Source of the DNA: an uncultured Bacteroidales bacterium | GTDB lineage: Bacteria; Bacteroidota; Bacteroidia; Bacteroidales; UBA932 | Direction: 5' to 3' | Length of the DNA: 64,000 bases | NCBI GenBank assembly: GCA_900318445.1 | Contig: ONKO01000001.1 | Span: 186,001-250,000, forward strand | In this document: one piece after another, positions 27,131 through 34,980 of the stretch | Position numbering within the stretch: position 1 is the stretch's first letter | How the letters are laid out: each line of letters starts with the position of its first letter | The notes under the pieces: model-generated | What the model saw: the letters and a program-made list of their open reading frames with translations, nothing else | Database searches by the model: none | What the model was told of the DNA's origin: nothing | Program-made: the position numbers and the translations under genes

Positions 27131-27778
27131 TTACTGCCACCAGGTGGGTTTCTGGTAGGAGAATTGTTCACGTTCGGCGGCCCAGGACTCATTGACATAG
27201 ACGGTGTCGGCCCGGTCGGTGTAGAGGATGCCGTCCAGGTGGTCGCACTCGTGCTGGAAGATGATGGCGGAATAGCCTTCTACCTGCTCGGTGACCGGGG
27301 TGCCATCGGCCTTGAGATAAGAGATCTGAACCTTGGGATAGCGCTGGACGGTGCCGCGAAGGGGCGGCAGCGAGAGGCATCCTTCCGGCCCCGGGATCTT
27401 TTGGCCCAGGAGGCTGTCTATGCGGATGTTGAGGTACGGTTCAATGGGCTTGTCCGGTTTGTCGTAGCGCATGACCATGATGAGGCGGCGGTTGATGCCA
27501 ATCTGGGGCGCTGCAATGCCCACGCCGTCCTGAGAAGGGTCCGTGAGGGTGCGGTACATCTTGGCCAGGAGTGTCTTCAGTTCCGGTGAGGCTAGTTCCT
27601 TTTGCCCAAAGTCCACGCTGGGTGCGCGCAGAATGGCGCTGTCCTCGGGCATGACACATACGTACATGACGGAGTCGGAACGGTCGATGACGGTCTTTTC
27701 CCACTCGGTCCAGCCGGAGTGGGCCGAGCAGCTGGTGATGATAGCCAGTGCGGCCAGGATTCTAAGCAGGTTTCTCAT
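27131..27778 (-). CDS. Peptide deformylase with lipoprotein signal peptide
   Basis: 215 aa. All three deformylase motifs are intact: GVGIAAPQIG, EGCLSLP and QHECDHLDG (HExxH). The N-terminus (MRNLLRILAALAIITSC) is a lipoprotein signal sequence, so the enzyme should be exported and lipid-anchored. Normal Def is cytosolic and removes the formyl group of nascent proteins; an exported copy cannot do that for nascent chains in the cytosol. It may act on secreted formyl peptides or be a repurposed metalloenzyme. It shares a symmetrical divergent promoter with the glycosyltransferase gene. Confidence 0.88.
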   Translation of the reverse strand: MRNLLRILAALAIITSCSAHSGWTEWEKTVIDRSDSVMYVCVMPEDSAILRAPSVDFGQKELASPELKTLLAKMYRTLTDPSQDGVGIAAPQIGINRRLIMVMRYDKPDKPIEPYLNIRIDSLLGQKIPGPEGCLSLPPLRGTVQRYPKVQISYLKADGTPVTEQVEGYSAIIFQHECDHLDGILYTDRADTVYVNESWAAEREQFSYQKPTWWQ

Positions 27779-27782
27779 GCAG

Positions 27783-27810
27783 CAAAGATAGCAAAAATGT
27801 GCTATCTTTG
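27783..27810. promoter_or_regulatory. Back-to-back divergent -7 boxes in a perfect inverted repeat
   Basis: CAAAGATAGCA (27783-27793), 6-nt spacer, TGCTATCTTTG (27800-27810). Each arm contains a TATCTTTG -7 box, one per strand. They end 4 nt (deformylase) and 7 nt (glycosyltransferase) before the start codons. Confidence 0.75.
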
Positions 27811-27817
27811 TATGTTT

Positions 27818-29098
27818 ATGAAACGAGTCCTCGTAATAGCCTACTACTGGCCGCCGTCGGGCGGTTCCGGCGTGCAGCGCTGGGTGAAATTCGTGAAGTA
27901 CCTGCCCTCTGAGGGTTGGGAGCCGGTGGTGTTTGCTCCGGAGAATGCCGATTACCCTTCCCTGGATCCCTCCTTCGAGAAGGAGCTGCCGGAGAACCTG
28001 GAAGTGCTCCGGGGAAAGATCTGGGAACCCTATGCCGCCTACCGAAAGCTCACCGGCGCCAAGAGTACGCAGGTGACGGAGATTTCATCCGGGGAAAAGA
28101 CCTGGAAACAGAAGCTTTCCCTCTGGGTGAGGGCCAATCTCTTTGTGCCGGATCCGCGCGTGGGCTGGGTGAAGCCCTCGGTGAAAACTTTGCTGGGGTA
28201 TTTGCAAGAGCACCCCGTAGACGCCATCGTAACCACGGGGCCGCCGCACTCGGTCCATCTCATCGGCCTCAGGCTTCATAAAGCCACCGGCATTCCCTGG
28301 ATTCCGGACTTCCGGGACCCGTGGAGCAAGATGTACTATCTCAAGTACCTGCCCATGACATCCGGCACCTGGGACAGGCTCCGGGCTATGGAAAAGCATG
28401 TGCTGGATAGCTGCAGCACCGTTCTTACGTGCACCCCGCTCATGCAGGAAGACTTTGCGGCGCTCACGGAAACGCCCGTCGCCTGCATCACCAACGGCTT
28501 TGACGAAGAAGATTTTGCCGCGGAAGCCCCCGCTCCCGACGGTCATTTCAATATCACCCATACCGGCCTTTTTGCGGCCGATGGAAACCCGTTTACCCTC
28601 TGGAAAGTCCTGGGAAAGATGGCCTCCTCGGAGCCCGGTTTCCGGGAAGACCTCCGCATCCGCCTGGTGGGAAAAGTAGACCGGGAGGTGCTGGATGCCA
28701 TTGCCGATGCCGGCCTTGCCGCCAACGTGGTGGCCCTTGGTCCCTCCGACCACGCAACCGCCGTCCGCGAGCAGCGCAGTGCCAGCGTGCTCATCCTGCC
28801 GCTTCGCAACGACCCCGATTACAGGCCCATCCTGCCGGGAAAACTCTTTGAATACCTGGCATCGCGCCGCCCCGTGCTGGGCATCGGCCAGGAAGATGGC
28901 GCCATGGCCCGCGTGCTGTTTGAGGCCCGTGCGGGCATCACCGCAGACTGGGATGAGTCCGCCGCCATGCGGGCTTTCCTCTCCAACGCCTGGCGTCAGC
29001 ACTGCGAGGGGGGAGTGCCCTCCACCGAAGGGAACATCGGCCTTTATACCCGCCGCGCAACAACCCATGCGCTGGCTCAACTGCTTGGCAGCTTATGA
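27818..29098 (+). CDS. Glycosyltransferase family 4-like protein
   Basis: 426 aa from the ATG at 27818; an in-frame ATG at 27812 is possible but lies almost on the promoter box. The N-terminal motif ITYYWPPSGGSG-type (here VIAYYWPPSGGSGVQRWVK) is typical of GT4 proteins of Bacteroidales polysaccharide loci. The C-terminal half has the donor-binding region (GPSDHATAVREQRSASVLILPL, PGKLFEYLASRRPVLGIG). The sugar and acceptor are unknown. It overlaps the YfhO-type gene by 4 nt, so the two are probably made together. Confidence 0.9.
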   Translation: MKRVLVIAYYWPPSGGSGVQRWVKFVKYLPSEGWEPVVFAPENADYPSLDPSFEKELPENLEVLRGKIWEPYAAYRKLTGAKSTQVTEISSGEKTWKQKLSLWVRANLFVPDPRVGWVKPSVKTLLGYLQEHPVDAIVTTGPPHSVHLIGLRLHKATGIPWIPDFRDPWSKMYYLKYLPMTSGTWDRLRAMEKHVLDSCSTVLTCTPLMQEDFAALTETPVACITNGFDEEDFAAEAPAPDGHFNITHTGLFAADGNPFTLWKVLGKMASSEPGFREDLRIRLVGKVDREVLDAIADAGLAANVVALGPSDHATAVREQRSASVLILPLRNDPDYRPILPGKLFEYLASRRPVLGIGQEDGAMARVLFEARAGITADWDESAAMRAFLSNAWRQHCEGGVPSTEGNIGLYTRRATTHALAQLLGSL

Positions 29099-31566
29099 AA
29101 GACATTTGGAAGAAAGTAGCCGTGGCAGCCGGCATTGTGCTGCTGTTTCTGGCCCTCAGCTACGGCTTTGTGCCGCAGGTGCTGGAAGGTAAGATTGTAT
29201 ATCAGAGCGACATCTCCGGTTATGTGGGCATGTCCCACGAAATGAATGAGTGGAACGCCGCCCACCCCGATAATCCTACATACTGGACCGACTCCATGTT
29301 TGGCGGTATGCCCACTACGGCCATCTCCACGCAGAATGGTGGAGACTATACGCAGTGGATTTACAATCTTCTTTTATCTGGTAAGCGTCCGGCAACCTAC
29401 CTGTTCATTGCCCTTCTGGGCGCTTTCCTGCTATTTCTGGCCATGGGCGTGAGCGTGCCGGTTGCCATTGGCGGTGCCATTGCCGTGGCGTTCTGCAGTT
29501 ATAACTTCCAGATTATCCAGGTGGGTCACAATACCAAGATGCAGGCCATTGCCTTCATGCCCTGGGTGCTGGCGGCGCTGGTGTTTACGTATAAGAGCCG
29601 TCACAAGCTTCTTGGGGCCGTACTCTTTGGCCTCGCGCTGAGCCTGCAGATCAAGGCCAATCATCAGCAGATTACCTATTACCTGGCCATCATGGTGCTG
29701 CTCTATGGCCTCATGGAGCTCATCCATGCCATCCGTTCCCGGGAGTGGAAGCCGTTCCTCGTGGCATCGGCCCTTCTCCTCATGCTGGGCAGCGCCGGTA
29801 TCGCTACCAACGTGAACAAGCTGCTGCCGCTGGCAAAATATACGCCCAACACCATGCGCGGTGGCTCCGAGCTTTCGAAGGACGGGGCCAGTTCCAAGGG
29901 ACTGGATCTCGATTATGCCACGTCCTGGAGCTATGGCTGGGAAGAGCTTCCCAACCTCATGATTCCGGATTTCAACGGCGGCGCTTCTTCGGGTGCCGTG
30001 AATCCCGACAAGAGCGAGACCATCAAGCTGCTGCGTCGGGCGGGCCAGAAGAACCTCAAGGAAACCGCCAAGAGTTTGCCGCTGTACTGGGGCCCGCAGC
30101 CGTTTACGGCCGGTCCCATGTATATGGGCGCCATTACCATTTTCCTCTTTGTGCTGGGACTCTTCCTGTATAAGGGGAGGGAGAAATGGTGGCTGGCTGT
30201 GGCATGCCTCATTGCCATCCTGATGGCGGTGGGAAACCATTTCATGGCCTTTACCCGGTTCTGCTTTGATTATCTTCCGCTGTACAATAAGTTCCGCACA
30301 GTGTCCATGGCACTCGTGGTGCTGCAGGTGGCCCTGCCGCTGCTGGGCTTTGTAACCCTGGACCGCATTACCAAAGCGGAATACGACCGCAAGCGCTTCA
30401 TGAAGGCCTTCTGGTGGGCTCTCGGCATTACCGGCGGTTTCTGCCTCGTGGCCTGGCTGGCCCCCGGCCTCTTCGGTTCCTTCTCCGGAGCCTCCGACGC
30501 CCAGATGCAGGATGTGCTGGTAGAGGCGCTGGTGAAAGACCGTATCGCCCTCTTCAAGGCAGATGCCGGCATCTCCCTGCTTCTCATCCTGGCCTCGGCT
30601 GCACTCCTTTTCTGGGCCTATATGCCCAAGGGGCGTAGGGAGCTGGCCGCCGTCGCCATCTGCGTCCTATCGCTGGTGAACCTCTTCGCCGTAGGCAAGC
30701 GCTACCTCAACGCCGACCATTTCACCACCCCGAAGGACTTTAACAAACCCTTCGCCGAGCGTCCCGTGGACAAGATGATTAAGGCCGACGAAGATCCGCA
30801 GTACCGTGTGCTGGATCTCACCGTGAACGTGTTCAACTCTTCTGTTCCCAGTTACCATCATAAGAGTGTGGGCGGTTATTCTCCGGCAAAGCTGCAGCGG
30901 TATCAGGATCTCATCGAGCATTATCTTTCTTCTGAGATCAATGGCCTTTACAAGCAGCTGGGAGAGGTGGAAGAGATAGAGGAGGTATCGGCCTGGATGG
31001 CTCAGAATACGCCCGTTCTCAATGCGCTCAATACGCGCTATGTTGTCCTGGACGGAAACTATCCGCCGCTGGCGAACGAAGGTGCTTTCGGTGCCGCCTG
31101 GTTCGTGGACGGCGTCGTTGAGGCTGCAACCCCCGACGAGGAAATTGCCCTCCTCGGAGCGGTAGACCTTCGCCGTACGGCTGTGGTTGGCAGCGGGGTA
31201 GCATCGGCCCAACTTTCCGGAGCGGCCGGGGATTCCATTGAACTCACCTCCTACGCTCCCAACGAGCTGCATTATCGGTATTCGGCATCGGCCTCCCGCC
31301 TGGCCGTCTTCAGCGAGATTTACTACCCCGACGGCTGGCATGCCACGGTGGACGGTGAGCCCGTGGAGCTGCTTCGCGCCGACTGGACCCTTCGCGCTGC
31401 CCTTCTCCCCGCCGGCGAGCACGAGGTGGTGATGACCTTCCTGCCGGCGAGTTACCGCACCGGCGCGTTGGTATCGGCCATCGCCTCGCTCCTCCTGCTT
31501 GTGCTGGCGCTTTTCTCGATTTGCCGCAACTGCTTGACTTTCAGGTGCAATGAAAAATCTCTTTAG
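29095..31566 (+). CDS. YfhO-family membrane protein
   Basis: 823 aa with about 12-14 hydrophobic helices and a large C-terminal soluble part. The first periplasmic loop has the family pattern (ISGYVGMSHEMNEWNAAHPDNPTYWTDSMFGG). The C-terminus has FSEIYYPDGWHATVDGEPVEL, also typical. YfhO proteins (PF09586) are GT-C-fold-like membrane proteins linked to glycosylation of surface polymers in Gram-positives. The 4-nt overlap with a GT4 gene fits a surface glycan role. The stop codon lies inside the stem of the downstream CTCTTTAGG hairpin. Confidence 0.9.
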   Translation: MKDIWKKVAVAAGIVLLFLALSYGFVPQVLEGKIVYQSDISGYVGMSHEMNEWNAAHPDNPTYWTDSMFGGMPTTAISTQNGGDYTQWIYNLLLSGKRPATYLFIALLGAFLLFLAMGVSVPVAIGGAIAVAFCSYNFQIIQVGHNTKMQAIAFMPWVLAALVFTYKSRHKLLGAVLFGLALSLQIKANHQQITYYLAIMVLLYGLMELIHAIRSREWKPFLVASALLLMLGSAGIATNVNKLLPLAKYTPNTMRGGSELSKDGASSKGLDLDYATSWSYGWEELPNLMIPDFNGGASSGAVNPDKSETIKLLRRAGQKNLKETAKSLPLYWGPQPFTAGPMYMGAITIFLFVLGLFLYKGREKWWLAVACLIAILMAVGNHFMAFTRFCFDYLPLYNKFRTVSMALVVLQVALPLLGFVTLDRITKAEYDRKRFMKAFWWALGITGGFCLVAWLAPGLFGSFSGASDAQMQDVLVEALVKDRIALFKADAGISLLLILASAALLFWAYMPKGRRELAAVAICVLSLVNLFAVGKRYLNADHFTTPKDFNKPFAERPVDKMIKADEDPQYRVLDLTVNVFNSSVPSYHHKSVGGYSPAKLQRYQDLIEHYLSSEINGLYKQLGEVEEIEEVSAWMAQNTPVLNALNTRYVVLDGNYPPLANEGAFGAAWFVDGVVEAATPDEEIALLGAVDLRRTAVVGSGVASAQLSGAAGDSIELTSYAPNELHYRYSASASRLAVFSEIYYPDGWHATVDGEPVELLRADWTLRAALLPAGEHEVVMTFLPASYRTGALVSAIASLLLLVLALFSICRNCLTFRCNEKSL

Positions 31567-31596
31567 GCTGATGTGCCTAAAGAGAAAAATTTAAAA
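31558..31596 (+). terminator. CTCTTTAGG hairpin copy 3, overlapping the yfhO-type stop codon
   Basis: TCTCTTTAGGC (31558-31568) pairs perfectly with GCCTAAAGAGA (31575-31585), loop 6 nt, followed by AAAAATTTAAAACATT. The TAG stop (31564-31566) is within the left arm. The AATGTTTTA-type flank matches copies 1 and 2. Confidence 0.75.
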
Positions 31597-31632
31597 CATT
31601 AACAATCAACACGATATAACATATTCGACAAA

Positions 31633-32697
31633 ATGGATCAAACCGATATTTTGCAGTGGCTGCAGGAGGTGCAGCACCCCGCAAAGGGCGACCAGAGCGT
31701 CGTGGCGCTGGGGATGGTGGACAAGATTGAGCTGGCCGATGGCAGCATCCACGTGACGCTGGCCTTTCCCAAGAGACCGGACCCGCTCAAGAATTACCTT
31801 GTTGGAGCTGTTGAGGCCTGCCTGTACCGCAACGCCCCCGGCGGAACCGAGATTGAGGTGGATACGGTGGTGAAGGATCCGGCAAAGCCTGCCAAGAAAG
31901 GCATTGAATTCAACCTGGAACAGCTGCGGGAAGTGCGCCACATCATTGGCATCGCTTCCGGCAAGGGCGGTGTGGGCAAGAGCACCGTAGCCGTGAACCT
32001 GGCCGTGGCGCTTGCCCGTCTGGGGTATAGGGTAGGTGTGGCCGATGCCGATGTCTACGGCCCTTCCATCCCTACCATGACCGGTACCGAGAACATCGAG
32101 ATTGAGATGTATGGGGAAGACGAGAACAACAACCTCTTTGTCCCCGTAGAGAAATATGGCGTCAAGTGGCTCTCCGTGGGTCATGTGTCCAGTGCTGGAC
32201 AGGCGCTCATCTGGCGCGGCCCCATGGCCTCCACCGCCCTTAAGCAGATTATTCTCCAGACCCTTTGGGGGCCGCTGGACTTCCTGCTCATCGACATGCC
32301 TCCAGGAACCGGCGACATCCATATTTCCCTCATCGGAGACGTTCCCATGAGCGGTGCCGTCATTGTGACCACTCCCCAGAACGTAGCCCTGGCCGATGTC
32401 CTGCGCGGAGTGAACATGTTCCGTAACCCGCAGGTGAACAAGCCCATCTACGGCCTTGTGGAGAATATGTCCTGGTTTACTCCCGAGGCGCATCCGGAAG
32501 AGAAGTACTACCTCTTTGGCAAGGACGGCGGCACCAAGATGGCACAGGAGCTGGAAATCCCCCTGCTGGGCCAGATTCCCCTGGTGCAGGGCATCCGTGA
32601 AGGCGGGGACAGCGGAGAACCCGTGGCGCTTGGCACCCGTCCCGACTCCCTGGCCTTCCTGGAACTGGCTCAAAAGCTTGCCGCTTCGGTAGGTTGA
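31633..32697 (+). CDS. Mrp/ApbC-family Fe-S cluster carrier ATPase
   Basis: 354 aa. An N-terminal MIP18-like domain (about 1-90) precedes a ParA-type P-loop GIASGKGGVGKSTVAVNLA. The conserved LLIDMPPGTGDIHIS and the switch motif DADVYGPSIP are present. The usual CxxC near the C-terminus is not obvious; VENMSWFTPEAHPEEKYYLFG occupies the place where CPxC is normally found, so cluster binding may differ. The family loads Fe-S clusters on apoproteins. It ends before a strong bidirectional terminator. Confidence 0.93.
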   Translation: MDQTDILQWLQEVQHPAKGDQSVVALGMVDKIELADGSIHVTLAFPKRPDPLKNYLVGAVEACLYRNAPGGTEIEVDTVVKDPAKPAKKGIEFNLEQLREVRHIIGIASGKGGVGKSTVAVNLAVALARLGYRVGVADADVYGPSIPTMTGTENIEIEMYGEDENNNLFVPVEKYGVKWLSVGHVSSAGQALIWRGPMASTALKQIILQTLWGPLDFLLIDMPPGTGDIHISLIGDVPMSGAVIVTTPQNVALADVLRGVNMFRNPQVNKPIYGLVENMSWFTPEAHPEEKYYLFGKDGGTKMAQELEIPLLGQIPLVQGIREGGDSGEPVALGTRPDSLAFLELAQKLAASVG

Positions 32698-32721
32698 TAA
32701 ATAGCTGATAGTCAACATGAA

Positions 32722-32763
32722 AAGAAAATCTCTTTAGGCCATCGAGCCTAAAGAGATTTTCTT
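32722..32763. terminator. Bidirectional terminator, CTCTTTAGG hairpin copy 4
   Basis: An 18-bp perfect stem: AAGAAAATCTCTTTAGGC (32722-32739) with its complement at 32746-32763, loop 6 nt. It lies between the convergent mrp-type and S46 genes and can serve both strands. Confidence 0.9.
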
Positions 32764-32792
32764 AATTTATTGATAATCAATTATTTGACTAA

Positions 32793-34883
32793 TTACCGAA
32801 CGTAGGTGATTTCGTTAATGATGTTGGAAGCCTTGCCGTACTTCTCTACCAGCCACAGGACGTAGCGGATATCTACGCAGATGCAGCGCTGCAGGGCAGG
32901 CTCGAACATGACGTCGGAGCTCATGCTCTCCCAGTTGCCGTCAAAGGCCAGGCCGATGAGGTTGCCCTTGGCATCGAGCACGGGGGAACCGGAGTTACCG
33001 CCGGTGATGTCGTTGTTGGTGAGGAAGCAGGTGTGCAGGCTGCCGTCCTTGTCGGCCCAGCGGCCGTAGTCCTTGGCAACGAGGAGTTCCTTGATGCCGG
33101 CAGGCAGGATGAACTCGGGATCCTCGGGATTTTCCTTCTCCAGCAGGCCCTTGGCTGTGGTGAAGTACTCATACTTGAGGGCATCCTTGGGGCTGTAAGG
33201 CAGCACGTGGCCGTAGGTGAGGCGCATGGTGGAGTTGGCGTCCGGGTACATGGCCTGGCCCTTCTGCCACTCCATGAGGGCGGCGGCGAAGTTCTTGAGA
33301 CCTTTCTCGTAGGCCTTGGAGTCTATCAGCGAGGCTTTCTGGAAGTGAGCCATGACGGGAGCCATGATGGCGGAGTAAAGAGGAATAGCAGGGTCTTCGT
33401 TGATCTGATCCGGGGTAGCGGCCATCAGTTTCTCGGCGCTGGTGAAGATGCTCTTGTTGAACAGATCTTCCACATAGGCCGGGATGTCCATGGTGGCGAA
33501 GTCATAGCCGGGAATCTGGATGGCATCTTCGGGGAGGGCACGCTCACGGTAGAACTCCAGGAGGGCAACGGCCTCCTTGCGGTCTACGGCCTCCACATAG
33601 TCGCGGTAGCGGCCGGCTACTACGTTCTTGGCATATTCACGGGCAGTAGTGCTGTCCTTTCCGGCCTGCATCTGACGGCCGTAGGTGTTCATCAGGGAGG
33701 CAACAAAGCTCACCAGCTCAATGCGGTAGGGGCCTTCTGCCACCAGCGAGATGGCACGGTCATCGGCTGCACTGGCCTCTACGTAAGCGGCGATGTCGGC
33801 CATGGGGTCTCCGTATTTCTCCTTGCGGGCGGGGTCGGCTTCGATCCAGGCCTTGAGGGCAGCTTCTTTCTCCTCCTCGCGGCCGATGATGTTGAGGTTG
33901 GCGAAGGCCAGTTCCTCACCCTGCCACTTCTTCCAGCCGTTGGCGCTGCCGGCATACTTGTCGGCATACTTGAGCTGTACGGAAGGGTCGGCGCACATGG
34001 CTTCCCACATGATGTCCTGACGGACGGTGCGGGCATCGATGGCGATGCGGTTGCCGGCCATCATTTCCTTGAGCTGGGCAGCCGTCTGGTAACGCTGGGT
34101 GCGGCCGGGATAGCCCATAATCATGGTGTAGTCGCCTTCCTTCACGCCCTTGAGGGACACCTTAAGGGCCTTGGCGGGCTTGTAGGGGACGTTGTCGGGA
34201 CTGTAGGCGGCAGGCATGTTGCCCTTGCCGGCATACACGCGGAACATGGAGAAGTCGCAGGTGTGGCGGGGCCACATCCAGTTGTCGGCCTCTCCGCCGA
34301 ACTTACCCATGTCCTCCGGCGGAGCGCCCACAAAGCGAACGTCGTTATAGGTGCGGTATACAATAAGGTAGTGTACGTTGTCGTTATAGAAGCCAGTTAC
34401 CTGCACGCGGCAGCCGGGGTTGGCTTCTTCGGCGGCCTTGGCGATATCGGCCTCGGCCTTCTCAGGGTCTTCGGCCTTCTCGATGGCGTCGGTCACGTCT
34501 TCCATCTTTACCAGGAAGGTAACGGAAAGGCCGGGAGCGGGGATTTCTTCGCTGAGGTTCTTGGCCCAGTAACCTTCCATGAGGTAGTTGTGCTCGTCGG
34601 TGGAAAGGCCCTGGATGCTGCTGTAACCGCAGTGGTGGTTGGTAACCAGGAGGCCCTGGTCGCTGATCATCTCACCGGTGCAGCCGCCGCCGAAGTGGAC
34701 GATGGCATCCTTGAGCGAAGTTTTGTTGATGGAGTAAATCTCCTCGGGAGTGAGTTTGCAGCCAGCGGCCTTGAGGTCTTTGCCGTTAAGTTGCTTCAGG
34801 AGCGGCAGGAGCCACATTCCTTCGTCGGCCAGGGCAGAGAAAGACACTGCCAGGGCGGCCAATACAGTAAGAATACGTTTCAT
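32793..34883 (-). CDS. S46-family dipeptidyl-peptidase (DPP7/DPP11 type)
   Basis: 696 aa from the ATG at 34883, after which a signal peptide ends at SALA-DEGMW. The family start DEGMWLLPLL is exact. The catalytic His is in LLVTNHHCGYSS and the catalytic Ser in GGNSGSPVLDAKG. The specificity region reads LAFDGNWESMSSD; a Gly here matches DPP7 (hydrophobic P1), whereas DPP11 has Arg (acidic P1), so I lean to DPP7-like. These enzymes cut dipeptides from peptides in the periplasm and feed amino acids to asaccharolytic growth. Confidence 0.93.
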   Translation of the reverse strand: MKRILTVLAALAVSFSALADEGMWLLPLLKQLNGKDLKAAGCKLTPEEIYSINKTSLKDAIVHFGGGCTGEMISDQGLLVTNHHCGYSSIQGLSTDEHNYLMEGYWAKNLSEEIPAPGLSVTFLVKMEDVTDAIEKAEDPEKAEADIAKAAEEANPGCRVQVTGFYNDNVHYLIVYRTYNDVRFVGAPPEDMGKFGGEADNWMWPRHTCDFSMFRVYAGKGNMPAAYSPDNVPYKPAKALKVSLKGVKEGDYTMIMGYPGRTQRYQTAAQLKEMMAGNRIAIDARTVRQDIMWEAMCADPSVQLKYADKYAGSANGWKKWQGEELAFANLNIIGREEEKEAALKAWIEADPARKEKYGDPMADIAAYVEASAADDRAISLVAEGPYRIELVSFVASLMNTYGRQMQAGKDSTTAREYAKNVVAGRYRDYVEAVDRKEAVALLEFYRERALPEDAIQIPGYDFATMDIPAYVEDLFNKSIFTSAEKLMAATPDQINEDPAIPLYSAIMAPVMAHFQKASLIDSKAYEKGLKNFAAALMEWQKGQAMYPDANSTMRLTYGHVLPYSPKDALKYEYFTTAKGLLEKENPEDPEFILPAGIKELLVAKDYGRWADKDGSLHTCFLTNNDITGGNSGSPVLDAKGNLIGLAFDGNWESMSSDVMFEPALQRCICVDIRYVLWLVEKYGKASNIINEITYVR

Positions 34884-34904
34884 ATACAAGGTTTTGAATT
34901 TGCA

Positions 34905-34912
34905 CAAAGGTA
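34905..34912 (-). promoter_or_regulatory. -7 promoter box of the S46 gene
   Basis: Minus-strand TACCTTTG, 21 nt before the ATG at 34883, directly behind the terminator of the EF-G-like gene. Confidence 0.6.
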
Positions 34913-34954
34913 AGAAAAAAAACAATACCAGCCCCTCAAAATGGAGGCTGGTAT
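34912..34954 (-). terminator. Terminator of the EF-G-like gene
   Basis: Read on the minus strand, ATACCAGCC (34946-34954) pairs with GGCTGGTAT (34925-34933), followed by a run of T. It isolates the EF-G-like gene from the downstream S46 gene. Confidence 0.8.
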
Positions 34955-34980
34955 AGGGATTAAGCAATGCGGCGGGAGAA

